From contig DATCBN010000096.1 of assembly GCA_036511855.1 (NCBI GenBank), positions 1-64,000 of the forward strand: a stretch of DNA of 64,000 bases. Reading direction: 5' to 3'. How positions within the stretch are numbered: the stretch's first letter is position 1; each line of letters opens with the position of its first letter. A model generated the notes under the pieces. It made no database searches and was not told the origin of the DNA. It saw nothing but the letters and a program-made list of their open reading frames with translations. Origin of the DNA: Candidatus Eremiobacteraceae bacterium (GTDB lineage Bacteria > Vulcanimicrobiota > Vulcanimicrobiia > Eremiobacterales > Eremiobacteraceae). This document shows positions 55,770-64,000 of this stretch, one piece after another. The translations under genes were made by a program, and so were the position numbers.

Positions 55770-56536
55770 GAGGGCGCCCGCTTGTCGAGAAACGCCCGCA
55801 GGCCTTCTTGGCCTTCGGCACTCGTCCGGCGCTCGCTGATCGTCCGCGCGGTCCATTCTCTCGCTTCCTCCGGCGCGAGGTTCGGCACGGTGCGGGCGAT
55901 TTTCTTGGCGACGCGCGCCGCTTGAGGCCCGCACGCCCGGATCTCGTCAACGGCGCCTTGCACCGCTGCGTCGAGGCTGGCGGCCGGAACGATCTCGTGC
56001 ACGAGGCCGATGACCCGCGCGCGCTCGGCGCCAAAGCGTTCGGCGGTGGTGAACAGCGCGCGCGCGTGGCCTGGCCCGATCTTTGCGAGCACGAACGGCG
56101 AAATGACGGCGGGCACGATGCCGAGTTTGGCCTCGGTGAATCCGAAGACCGCGTTGTCGTCGGCTATCGCGATGTCGCAAACGGCGACGAGCCCCGAGCC
56201 TCCGCCCAAAGCTGCGCCTTGCACGCGGGCAACGACCGGGATCGGGCAATCGTTGATGGCTTTGAACATATCCGACAGCCGCAACGCGTCGCGATAGTTC
56301 TCATCTTGATCCAGTTCTAGACTCGCGCGCATATAGTTCACGTCTGCTCCGCCGGAGAACATCGTGCCCGCGCCTTCGAGCACGACAGCGCGGCTGGAGT
56401 CGTCTCCGGCGAGCGCGATGAACGCGTCGGTCAGTTCCACGATCATGGCGCCGTCGAGTGCGTTGCGCACCTCCGGCCGGTTCATGCGCACGCGGACGAC
56501 GTTTTCGGCACGCTCGATCACGATGGTTGCGGGCAT
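55760..56536 (-). CDS. Enoyl-CoA hydratase family protein (probable methylglutaconyl-CoA hydratase)
   Basis: 258-residue crotonase. The oxyanion-hole segments FSGGADVNYM and VQGAALGGGSGLVAVCDIAIA are present, and the acidic residue is in GFTEAKLGIVPAVISP. Set between MCC subunits and HMG-CoA lyase, it likely hydrates 3-methylglutaconyl-CoA (LiuC role). ATG preceded by GAAAGGA. A family-A palindrome lies just upstream. Confidence 0.9.
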   Translation of the reverse strand: MPATIVIERAENVVRVRMNRPEVRNALDGAMIVELTDAFIALAGDDSSRAVVLEGAGTMFSGGADVNYMRASLELDQDENYRDALRLSDMFKAINDCPIPVVARVQGAALGGGSGLVAVCDIAIADDNAVFGFTEAKLGIVPAVISPFVLAKIGPGHARALFTTAERFGAERARVIGLVHEIVPAASLDAAVQGAVDEIRACGPQAARVAKKIARTVPNLAPEEAREWTARTISERRTSAEGQEGLRAFLDKRAPSWR

Positions 56537-56554
56537 CGGGGTCCTTTCGTTGAT

Positions 56555-56573
56555 GGGCAAGCGATGCTTGCCC
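56555..56573. repeat. Family-A palindrome GGGCAAGCGATGCTTGCCC
   Basis: Exact 19-bp copy of the palindrome found at 49420, 49462 and 52828. It fills the 57-bp gap between the two crotonase/carboxyltransferase genes, within one transcript, so it may form an internal RNA stem. Confidence 0.85.
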
Positions 56574-56593
56574 TACTACATTTTCTCAAAGAC

Positions 56594-58201
56594 TCACAGG
56601 CGGAACACGCCGAATTTCGTCGGCGGCAGTGGAGCGTTCGCGGACGCCGCGATGCCGAGCGCGAGTACGGCGCGGGTGTCCGCCGGATCGATGATGCCGT
56701 CATCCCACAGACGCGCGGTGCTGTAGTAAGGATTGCCTTCTGCTTCATACTTTTCAAGTGTGGGGCGCATGAATTCGGTCTGTTCGGCCGCCGTCATCGT
56801 CCGCGATTGCTTTTCCAACTGTTCCATCTTCACAGTCAGCAGCACGCTGGCGGCCTGTTCGCCGCCCATCACCGAGATGCGCGCATTCGGCCACATCCAA
56901 AGCTGACGCGGCGAGTACGCCCGGCCGCACATGCCATAGTTGCCCGCGCCGAACGATCCTCCGATGACGACTGTGAACTTCGGAACCTCGGCATTCGCCA
57001 CCGCCATCACCATCTTCGCGCCGTCTTTTGCGATGCCGCCTTCCTCGTATTTCTTGCCGACCATGAAGCCCGTTATATTCTGCAGGAAGACGAGCGGCAC
57101 GCCGCGTTGGCAACACAACTCGATGAAGTGCGTGGCTTTAAGCGCGCTCTCCGAGAACAAGACGCCTTGATTGGCGAGAATCCCCGCGGGCTGTCCTTCG
57201 ATATGTGCAAAACCGCAGACCAACGTCTGCCCATATAGCGCCTTGAATTCGTGGAAATCGGATTCGTCCACGATTCGCGCGATGATCTCGCGGACGTCGT
57301 AGGACTTGCGGCGGTCGCGAGGCACGACCCCGTAGATCCCGGCCGGGTCGTACTTCGGCGGCCGCGGCTCGCGCACGGGCCATGCCGACCGCTTGCGCGA
57401 GTTCAGATTGGCGACCGCTTCGCGCACGATCGCGAGCGCATGCTCGTCGGAAATCGCATAATGATCGCTGACGCCGGAGATCTTCGTGTGCACGTCGGCG
57501 CCGCCGAGATCCTCCGCGCTCACGATCTCGCCCGTCGCAGCCTTGACGAGCGGCGGTCCTGCCAAAAAGATCGTGCCTTGGCCCTTGACGATGACGGTCT
57601 CGTCGGACATCGCCGGAACGTATGCGCCGCCCGCGGTGCACGAACCGAGGACGGCTGCGATCTGCGGAATACCCTTGCCAGACATGCGCGCTTGATTGTA
57701 GAATATGCGGCCGAAATGATCGCGATCCGGGAACACCTGATCCTGCAGCGGCAAGAACGCGCCGCCGGAGTCCACGAGATAGATGCACGGCAGATGATTC
57801 TGCTCGGCGATCTCCTGCGCGCGCAAGTGTTTCTTGACGGTCATCGGATAGTAGGTGCCGCCTTTGACCGTCGCGTCGTTTGCGATGATCACGCACTCGC
57901 GGCCTTCCACGACGCCGACGCCTGTGACCACGCCCGCACAAGGCGCATCGCCGCCGTACATCTCCCAAGCAGCGAGCGCGGACAATTCGAGGAATGGCGT
58001 TTGCGAATCCAGCAGTCGCGCGATCCGCTCGCGAACCGGCAGTTTGCCGCGCGCAGTGTGCTTGGCCATGGCGTCTGCGCCGCCGCCTGCCGCGACTTGC
58101 GCCGTACGGGCGCGCAGTTCCGACAGCAGTGCCATGAAATGGGCGCGATTGGCGTCGAATTCCGGCGAAGTTTCGTCGGCGCGGCTGTCGATGATTGCCA
58201 T
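56594..58201 (-). CDS. liuB: Methylcrotonyl-CoA carboxylase carboxyltransferase subunit
   Basis: 535 residues, the normal length for MCC-beta. Carboxyltransferase halves: N-part [65 protein letters not shown]-part [25 protein letters not shown] and [16 protein letters not shown]. The AQEIAEQN and [16 protein letters not shown] segments are those of MCC rather than propionyl-CoA carboxylase. First gene of the liuBCDE operon; isovaleryl-CoA dehydrogenase is not in the window. Start at the ATG giving [10 protein letters not shown]. Confidence 0.95.
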   Translation of the reverse strand: MAIIDSRADETSPEFDANRAHFMALLSELRARTAQVAAGGGADAMAKHTARGKLPVRERIARLLDSQTPFLELSALAAWEMYGGDAPCAGVVTGVGVVEGRECVIIANDATVKGGTYYPMTVKKHLRAQEIAEQNHLPCIYLVDSGGAFLPLQDQVFPDRDHFGRIFYNQARMSGKGIPQIAAVLGSCTAGGAYVPAMSDETVIVKGQGTIFLAGPPLVKAATGEIVSAEDLGGADVHTKISGVSDHYAISDEHALAIVREAVANLNSRKRSAWPVREPRPPKYDPAGIYGVVPRDRRKSYDVREIIARIVDESDFHEFKALYGQTLVCGFAHIEGQPAGILANQGVLFSESALKATHFIELCCQRGVPLVFLQNITGFMVGKKYEEGGIAKDGAKMVMAVANAEVPKFTVVIGGSFGAGNYGMCGRAYSPRQLWMWPNARISVMGGEQAASVLLTVKMEQLEKQSRTMTAAEQTEFMRPTLEKYEAEGNPYYSTARLWDDGIIDPADTRAVLALGIAASANAPLPPTKFGVFRL

Positions 58202-58260
58202 GCCGTACAATTGTCGCGCGCCAGGGGAGCCGCCTGCAGGGGGCCAAAGCGGTCGTCGAC

Positions 58261-59139
58261 ATGGCGAAGATCTTCGAGTGCGTGCCGAATATTTCGGAAG
58301 GCCGGCGCCTTGACGTCATCGAGGCCGTGCGCGCCAGCGCCGCGGCCGGTGATGGCGTCACGGTCGTCGATGTCAGCTCGGACGAAGCACACAACCGCTC
58401 GGTGATCACGATGGTCGGCACCGCCGACGGCGTACTGGTTGCAGCCGTGCGGCTCGCGGGCACCGCAGTCGAACTCATCGACCTGCGCATACATTCGGGC
58501 GAACATCCGCGGATGGGCGCCGTCGATGTCATTCCGTTCATTCCGGTGGGCGAGGCCACTATGGACGACGCGGTGCTTCTTGCACGCCGTTGTGCGCAAG
58601 CCGTGTGGGAAAAATTTCGCCTGCCGTCATTTTTCTACGCGGCCGCCGCAACGCGCCCCGACCGCCGCAAGCTCGCCGATGTTCGCAAGGGTCAATTCGA
58701 AGGACTGCTCGAGGCGGTGAAATTGCCTGACCGCCATCCCGACGTCGGCGAACCGCAGCTGCATCCCACGGCCGGCGCCGTCGCAATCGGTGCGCGGGAT
58801 TTTCTCATCGCGTACAACGTCGATTTGCGGACGAACGACTTGAAACTTGCCGAGCGCATCGCGATCGGCGTGCGCCAGATGAGCGGTGGCTTCTTCGGCG
58901 TCCAAGCCAAGGGATTCGTCATCGCCGACGACTTGGTGCAGGTTTCGATGAACGTGCTCGATTATCGCGCCATCCCGCTTTACCGAGTCACCGAAATCGT
59001 GCGACGGGCGGCGGCGGGCCACGGTGTCGGCGTTGCCGGCTGCGAACTTGTCGGTCTCGCTCCGCTCGAGGCGATCGCCGATTCCGCGGCATACTATCTC
59101 AACGTCGAGACACTCGATCCCCTCCAGATCACGTGGTAA
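58261..59139 (+). CDS. ftcD: Glutamate formimidoyltransferase
   Basis: Transfers the formimino group of formiminoglutamate to tetrahydrofolate, the last step of histidine degradation. N-terminal [33 protein letters not shown] and [10 protein letters not shown] are typical. 292 residues, only the transferase part; no cyclodeaminase domain and no separate fchA in the window. The ATG is 59 bp from the divergent liuB. Confidence 0.95.
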   Translation: MAKIFECVPNISEGRRLDVIEAVRASAAAGDGVTVVDVSSDEAHNRSVITMVGTADGVLVAAVRLAGTAVELIDLRIHSGEHPRMGAVDVIPFIPVGEATMDDAVLLARRCAQAVWEKFRLPSFFYAAAATRPDRRKLADVRKGQFEGLLEAVKLPDRHPDVGEPQLHPTAGAVAIGARDFLIAYNVDLRTNDLKLAERIAIGVRQMSGGFFGVQAKGFVIADDLVQVSMNVLDYRAIPLYRVTEIVRRAAAGHGVGVAGCELVGLAPLEAIADSAAYYLNVETLDPLQITW

Positions 59140-60425
59140 GCCCAGCCTGCGATTTTGCGATCGTGAACGCGACCCTCGCGACGCTCGCCCCGCTCTCCGC
59201 GCGCCCCGGCTGCGCGGTGACCGCCGACGATCTCGGCATCATCGAAAAGGGAACTGTCGTCGCACGACAGGGCCGCATCGCGGCTGTCGGCGCGCACGCA
59301 GATTGCCAAGCCGCGATGGCCGAAGCGAAACGTGAAGACAGCCTCGAATTCATCGAATACGACGCCCGCGGCGGCTTGGTCGTGCCGGGACTTATCGACG
59401 CGCACACGCACTCGTTGTTCGCAGGCGATCGAGTAGCGGATTTCGAGGCGATCTCCGCCGGCGAAAAACCACAACTCGGCATCCGCTTTACGATGGAACA
59501 GACGCGGCGCTGCAGCGACGAACAGCTCGTCGCTGTCGGCGCGCGTCGTTTGGCCTTGATGGCCGAGCACGGTACGACCACCGCGGAGGTGAAGACCGGC
59601 TATGCGTTGACCGCCCGCGGCGAGGGCGCCATGCTGCGTGCGATGAGGGAGCTCGACGCGCAGGCCGGTCTGCCGCACGTCGTCGCAACCTTTTGCGGCG
59701 CCCACGCACTGCCGCCCGAATTCGACGACTACGATGCATTCGTCGACGAGCTATGCGCGACGATCCTGCCGGCGATCGCGGAGCTGGACATCGCGCGCTT
59801 CGCCGATGCGTTCTGCGAAGCCGGGTACTTCAGCGTCGCGCAAAGCCGGCGCTTCTTGCTTGCTTGCGAAGCGCGCGGCATGCGACTCCGTCTGCATGCT
59901 GACGAACTGGGCCATTCCGGCGGCAGCTTGCTTGCCGCCGAGCTGGGATGCGCGTCGGCCGACCACCTGAATTTCGCCGACGCGGATGATATTTCGCGAC
60001 TCGCGCGCGCCGGGTGCACGGCGGTGCTGTGTCCGTCTACCACCGAATACCTCGGCTTATCGCGCTATGCGCCGGCGCGCGCGCTGATCGCTGCGGGCGT
60101 GCCGGTCGCCGTCGCCACCGATTTCAATCCGGGTACGAGCACGTGTTTTTCCCTGCAGACGGCGGCCTATCTCGCTCGACGTCGGTTGCGGATGACGGCG
60201 CCGGAGACGCTGGCTGCGATAACCCTCAACGCCGCACATTCGCTTGGGATAGCACGCGAGGCAGGCAGCATCGAGCTGGGGAAACGGGCCGATCTGGTCG
60301 CACTAGCTACGTCAGATTATCGTGAGCTAGGTTACTATTACGGGGTCAATCTCTCGACGTTGGTTACGATCGGCCGCGAATCCACTCGATTTGCGATTGG
60401 CGGCGCAGCCACGAGGGTATTCTAA
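59133..60425 (+). CDS. hutI: Imidazolonepropionase
   Basis: Amidohydrolase opening imidazolonepropionate to formiminoglutamate. Metal motif DAHTHSLFAGDR, TTAEVKTGYAL, LHADELGHSGGS and the catalytic Asp in ATDFNPGTS. 430 residues. GTG start overlaps ftcD by 7 nt, so ftcD-hutI are coupled. Confidence 0.96.
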   Translation: MVSPACDFAIVNATLATLAPLSARPGCAVTADDLGIIEKGTVVARQGRIAAVGAHADCQAAMAEAKREDSLEFIEYDARGGLVVPGLIDAHTHSLFAGDRVADFEAISAGEKPQLGIRFTMEQTRRCSDEQLVAVGARRLALMAEHGTTTAEVKTGYALTARGEGAMLRAMRELDAQAGLPHVVATFCGAHALPPEFDDYDAFVDELCATILPAIAELDIARFADAFCEAGYFSVAQSRRFLLACEARGMRLRLHADELGHSGGSLLAAELGCASADHLNFADADDISRLARAGCTAVLCPSTTEYLGLSRYAPARALIAAGVPVAVATDFNPGTSTCFSLQTAAYLARRRLRMTAPETLAAITLNAAHSLGIAREAGSIELGKRADLVALATSDYRELGYYYGVNLSTLVTIGRESTRFAIGGAATRVF

Positions 60426-60432
60426 ATCCGTG

Positions 60433-60864
60433 ATGTCCGGCCTGATTCAGTTCGAAGCCAACTTTGTGAGCGCGCCGTCCGCGGTTGCCGATGCGCGGCA
60501 TGCCGTCCGCGAATTCGCGGTGCGCGCCGGACTCGACCCGTGGGATACGTCCGATGTCGTCCTTGCCGCAGGCGAGGCGTGCAACAATGCCGCCGAGCAC
60601 GCGCATGTGGCGGGCGGCCGGTTCACCGTGCGCGGCGTCGATGACGGAAATGCGCTCGCGATCGAGGTCACCGACTACGGCGGCGGATTCGACCTAGCGG
60701 GCAAAGGCGCCGGAATGGATCCGGAAGAGCGGGGCGTGCGCGGCCTCGGCATTTTCTTGATGCGTTGTTTGATGGACGAGGTCAGCTACTCGACCGACGG
60801 CGACGGCACAACCGTACGTTTGGTCAAGCGCTCGCCGCACCGGCATCTCAACGAAGCGGTCTAG
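60433..60864 (+). CDS. RsbW/SpoIIAB-like serine-protein kinase or anti-sigma ATPase
   Basis: 143-residue GHKL-fold protein. N-box GEACNNAAEHAH, G1 DYGGGFD, and G2-like RGLGIFLMRCLMDEV with a preceding GVRG. This is the anti-sigma/serine kinase family that controls sigma factors by partner switching. No STAS antagonist, phosphatase or sigma factor is adjacent, so its partner is unknown. It follows hutI by 7 bp but may simply be read through. Confidence 0.88.
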   Translation: MSGLIQFEANFVSAPSAVADARHAVREFAVRAGLDPWDTSDVVLAAGEACNNAAEHAHVAGGRFTVRGVDDGNALAIEVTDYGGGFDLAGKGAGMDPEERGVRGLGIFLMRCLMDEVSYSTDGDGTTVRLVKRSPHRHLNEAV

Positions 60865-60865
60865 A

Positions 60866-62107
60866 CTACAGTACGAGGGTCGACGCAGCGAAACGGTTGC
60901 GGAATTCGGCCGGCGTCAGACCGACTCTCGATGCGAGCGGGCCCAGTCGCGGCTGCTCGAGATCCGATGGCTCTAACCGAATGGTATATTTGCGGCTCAC
61001 TTCGTACGCTTCTGTCGTCGTGTCGACCAAGCGAACGCGAATGCGGCCGGTGTCGGGGTCTATCATATCCTGAAGCGGCACGGGCGCCACATGCCCACCG
61101 CGCAACGCGACCATCGCGCCCGAACCGCCGCCGAGCAGATAGCGAACGGCGCCATAACCTAAGGTTCGAGTATATTCCACGTCGAAAGGCAGCGGCTTCG
61201 CGCAGCGCAATTCGTAGCCCACGTCCTTCGTGACGATATCGATCTCCAGACGCAGCTCTTTGAGACGAGCCGCGACCGCCTGCTTCAACACGGCGCCGAC
61301 GTCGATTTCGGAAAGCCGGATGTGGCCGTACTGGTCGCGCGGCGCATCGTGCATTCCGGCGAAATCGCGCTCATTGAGCCCCTCGGCGATGCCTTCGGCG
61401 ATCACGGCGACCCCGTGCTCGGCGCCGGAAACCGCGCGCTTGATCATGCTGCCGACGATGACATCGGCGACGAGCCCTATCGACAGGGGCGCATCCTTGA
61501 ACTGTTCCGGTATGATCGCGACGGTAGCGCCCGCGGCCTTTGTGATGCCGAGCGCGAGCGCACCCGATTTGCGGCCCATGCTGATCACGAGATACCAGCG
61601 GAGCGTGGTCCGCGCGTCCTCCATCAGCGTCTCGACGATGCCGGCGCCCACCGCGCGCGCGGTTTCAAAGCCGAACGTGGGCATGTTGTCCGGCAACGGC
61701 AGATCGTTGTCGATCGTTTTCGGCACCGTCGCGACGTGCACGCTGCCGCCCGTCGCTTCAGCGATCTTCGCCGCTCCAAACGTCGTGTCGTCGCCGCCGA
61801 TGCACAGCAGATGCGTGATGTTCAACGCGCGAAGCGCGGCCACGCAATTCGAAAGCGTCGTCGCGTCCTGCGCTGGATTCGTGCGAGCTGTTCGGAGTAT
61901 CGAGCCGCCCGTCCAGTGGATGCGGCTCACGTCCTCGATGCGCAGCGATATTGCGTGGGTCGCGTCGCCGCGCGCCAGCCAGCGGTAGCCGTCGTAGATT
62001 CCGACGACGCTGCAGCCTTCATTGATGGCTTCGATCGCCGCCGAGCCGATGACGCCGTTGATGCCGGGCGCGGGGCCGCCGCCTACCAAGATTCCAAGTG
62101 TGGGCAT
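60866..62107 (-). CDS. Phosphofructokinase, PPi-dependent type by motif
   Basis: 413 residues of the PFK-A superfamily. The phosphate donor motifs are GGDDT (104-108) and PKTIDND (129-135). Asp107 and Lys130 replace the Gly residues of ATP-dependent enzymes (GGDGS, PGTIDND), a combination used to predict pyrophosphate dependence. Also GILVGGGPAPGINGVI and ISMGRKSGALALG. It would phosphorylate fructose 6-phosphate reversibly. Downstream of clpC with a 25-bp gap, convergent with the RsbW-like gene. Confidence 0.9.
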   Translation of the reverse strand: MPTLGILVGGGPAPGINGVIGSAAIEAINEGCSVVGIYDGYRWLARGDATHAISLRIEDVSRIHWTGGSILRTARTNPAQDATTLSNCVAALRALNITHLLCIGGDDTTFGAAKIAEATGGSVHVATVPKTIDNDLPLPDNMPTFGFETARAVGAGIVETLMEDARTTLRWYLVISMGRKSGALALGITKAAGATVAIIPEQFKDAPLSIGLVADVIVGSMIKRAVSGAEHGVAVIAEGIAEGLNERDFAGMHDAPRDQYGHIRLSEIDVGAVLKQAVAARLKELRLEIDIVTKDVGYELRCAKPLPFDVEYTRTLGYGAVRYLLGGGSGAMVALRGGHVAPVPLQDMIDPDTGRIRVRLVDTTTEAYEVSRKYTIRLEPSDLEQPRLGPLASRVGLTPAEFRNRFAASTLVL

Positions 62108-62132
62108 GGGTCAGACCTTCGCGGACTTTCGG

Positions 62133-64000
62133 TTATGCCCCGGTGGTCTCGGGCTGCGACGGTTCAAGCGCCGGCGGCTTGAGCGGCTCGCCGGACTTGC
62201 GGAACACCGTCTTGCCGTCCTCGGCATCGAACAGGATGTGATCGCCGACCTTGAACGTGCCGCGAAGCAGCTCCTCGGATAGCGGATCCTCGACGAAGCG
62301 TTGGATGGCGCGCCGCAGCGGACGCGCGCCCATAGCGGGGTCCCAGCCCTCTTTCGCGAGCAGTTCGCGCGCGGCATCGGTGGCTTCGAGCGTCATGTGC
62401 TGATTTTCCAGCTCCTTGACGACCTTAGCAAGTTCGAGACCGACGATCTCTTTGATCTGCGGCAGATCGAGCGAGTGGAAGACCACCACTTCATCGATGC
62501 GGTTGAGGAACTCGGGCCGGAAGAGATGCTTGACCTCTTCGAGGATCTTGTTCTTCATGCGCTCGTAGCGGACGGTGGACGAGCCCTCGTCTTTGACCGA
62601 ACGGAATCCGATGTCGGCGGTTTTCTGCATGCCCGCGGAACCGACATTGCTCGTCATGATGATGACGGTGTTCTTGAAGTCGACCGCCCGGCCTTGAGAG
62701 TCGGTCAAGCGCCCGTCCTCGAGAACCTGCAGCAGCAGATTGAACACGTCGGGATGCGCTTTTTCGATCTCGTCGAGCAGCACGACCGAGTACGGACGGC
62801 GCCGCACCGCTTCGGTGAGCTGGCCGCCTTCTTCGTATCCTACGTATCCGGGCGGCGCGCCGACCAGACGCGAGACGGCGTACTTCTCCATGTATTCCGA
62901 CATGTCGATGCGGATCATGGATTCCGAATCGTCGAACATGAACTCGGCGAGCGTCCGCGCGAGCTCGGTCTTGCCGACGCCGGTGGGGCCGAGGAAGATG
63001 AACGAACCGATCGGGCGCTTTGGACTCTTCAATCCCGCACGAGCGCGGCGAATCGCGCGCGTGACCACTTTGACCGCTTCGTCCTGGCCGATGATGCGCT
63101 TGTGCAGCGCATCTTCCATGTGAAGGAGCTTCTTGGTCTCTTCTTCGCGCAGCTTGCTGACCGGGATGCGCGTCCACGTGGAGACGATGTGCGCGATCTC
63201 GTCGGGCCCAACGGTGTTGACGGCTTCGCCCTTGCCGGTGCGCTTCTCGGCCCACTCGGCTTCCATGAGCCGCTTCTTCTCGCGAAGCTTCTCTTCGCGG
63301 TCGCGAACCTGAGCGGCCTTTTCGAATTCTTGCGCTTTGATGACGGCTTCTTTTTCCGCCTTTACCTTGCGGATCTCGGCATCGACTTCGCGGATCTCGG
63401 GCGGCATGGCCGTGGCCTGCAGGCGTACGCGCGACGCCGCTTCATCCATGAGATCTACCGCTTTGTCGGGCAAGAAGCGGTCGGTGATGTAGCGGTCCGA
63501 CAGACGCGCGGCTGCCTCGAGCGCTTCGTCGCTGATCTTGACGCGATGATGCGCCTCGTAGCGGTCGCGCAGGCCTTTGAGAATTTCGATGGTCTCGTCC
63601 ACCGACGGCTCTCCGACGATGACCGATTGGAAGCGGCGTTCGAGCGCCGAGTCCTTCTCGATATGTTTGCGGAATTCGTTGAGCGTGGTGGCGCCGATGC
63701 ATTGCAGCTCGCCGCGCGCGAGCGCCGGTTTGATGATGTTGCTTGCGTCGATGGCGCCTTCGGCGGCGCCGGCACCCACAAGCGTGTGCAGTTCGTCGAT
63801 GAACAGAATGATCTCGCCCGCCGCACCGCGGATCTCATCCATGACGCGCTTCATGCGCTCTTCGAATTCGCCGCGATATTTCGTGCCGGCCACGAGCCCG
63901 GCGAGATCGAGCGTGATCACGCGCTTGTCGCGCAGCAGGTCGGGGATGTCGCCCGTGATGACGCGTTGGGCTAAACCTTCGGCGATGGCGGTCTTGCCGA
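62133..64000 (-). CDS. clpC: ATP-dependent Clp protease ATP-binding subunit ClpC (5' end outside window)
   Basis: The last ~620 residues of a Clp/Hsp100 unfoldase. The first AAA+ domain is cut just at its P-loop ([12 protein letters not shown]). Then come the [14 protein letters not shown]-type segment ([20 protein letters not shown]), Walker [15 protein letters not shown], a UVR-type coiled segment ([23 protein letters not shown]), second Walker [11 protein letters not shown] and [15 protein letters not shown]. The UVR segment marks ClpC rather than ClpB. The frame is open to the right edge of the window. Confidence 0.95.
   Translation of the reverse strand, partial: GKTAIAEGLAQRVITGDIPDLLRDKRVITLDLAGLVAGTKYRGEFEERMKRVMDEIRGAAGEIILFIDELHTLVGAGAAEGAIDASNIIKPALARGELQCIGATTLNEFRKHIEKDSALERRFQSVIVGEPSVDETIEILKGLRDRYEAHHRVKISDEALEAAARLSDRYITDRFLPDKAVDLMDEAASRVRLQATAMPPEIREVDAEIRKVKAEKEAVIKAQEFEKAAQVRDREEKLREKKRLMEAEWAEKRTGKGEAVNTVGPDEIAHIVSTWTRIPVSKLREEETKKLLHMEDALHKRIIGQDEAVKVVTRAIRRARAGLKSPKRPIGSFIFLGPTGVGKTELARTLAEFMFDDSESMIRIDMSEYMEKYAVSRLVGAPPGYVGYEEGGQLTEAVRRRPYSVVLLDEIEKAHPDVFNLLLQVLEDGRLTDSQGRAVDFKNTVIIMTSNVGSAGMQKTADIGFRSVKDEGSSTVRYERMKNKILEEVKHLFRPEFLNRIDEVVVFHSLDLPQIKEIVGLELAKVVKELENQHMTLEATDAARELLAKEGWDPAMGARPLRRAIQRFVEDPLSEELLRGTFKVGDHILFDAEDGKTVFRKSGEPLKPPALEPSQPETTGA

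Noticed and set aside
58202-58260. ACAATTGT palindrome as a regulator site between liuB and ftcD
   Set aside because: An 8-bp palindrome is too short to support an operator call without conservation data.

Overview
The window is a continuous high-GC bacterial chromosome segment with tightly packed genes. Both outer-membrane features (a signal-peptide beta-barrel protein at 3326-4498) and Gram-positive-like gene orders are present. The latter are a SigH-type sigma factor with rlmB-cysS-cysE-gltX-ispF-ispD-PIN/TRAM, and PASTA-rpe-thiL-rpmB-fakA-plsX. Together with GloVer-repeat and NHL-repeat lipoproteins, this fits an uncultured diderm of the Terrabacteria side. Candidatus Eremiobacterota (WPS-2) is my best guess; it is an inference from gene content, not a database result.

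Region 1 (1-14.2 kb): a CHASE3-PAS-GGDEF diguanylate cyclase, a coiled-coil/TPR protein, then a potassium-uptake locus. On the minus strand this runs kdpD-like, kdpF, a second micro-ORF, kdpA, kdpB, kdpC and a translationally coupled porin. Diverging from it are a membrane histidine kinase and a NarL-type response regulator. The KdpD protein is unusual: two tandem KdpD sensor/ATP-binding modules and no kinase.

Region 2 (14.2-24.5 kb) is accessory: lrp-kamA with an inverted repeat upstream, a TMEM175-type channel with a secreted phosphoesterase, an SDR dehydrogenase, a cytochrome P450 divergent from an ArsR-type regulator, tRNA-Thr(TGT), two secreted repeat proteins and a PaaI-type thioesterase. 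A 32-bp copy of the 5' half of tRNA-Thr lies 1.5 kb from the intact gene and brackets the NHL-repeat gene.

Region 3 (24.5-49.4 kb) is housekeeping, mostly minus-strand operons with 4-nt start/stop overlaps. It holds sigH, rlmB, cysS, cysE, gltX, ispF, ispD, a PIN/TRAM protein, hemW, degV (fakB-like), plsX, fakA, thiL, rpe, a kinase-less PASTA protein, yebC, a GT2 transferase, a double GT-C (PMT-like) protein, a polyprenyl synthase that seems to use a CTG start, ispH, plsC and cmk. rpmB and radA are on the plus strand. The operons link isoprenoid, phospholipid and lipid-linked sugar metabolism.

Region 4 (49.4-64 kb): histidine degradation (hutH-hutU and, 5.5 kb further on, ftcD-hutI) with an opposite-strand leucine-degradation block (mccB-hydratase-mccA-HMG-CoA lyase) between the two halves. 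After it come an RsbW-like ATPase, a PPi-type phosphofructokinase and a clpC that runs off the right edge. A 19-bp palindrome (GGGCAAGCGATGCTTGCCC) recurs exactly four times in intergenic sites of this region. A second palindromic family occurs near 37.1 kb and 52.8 kb.
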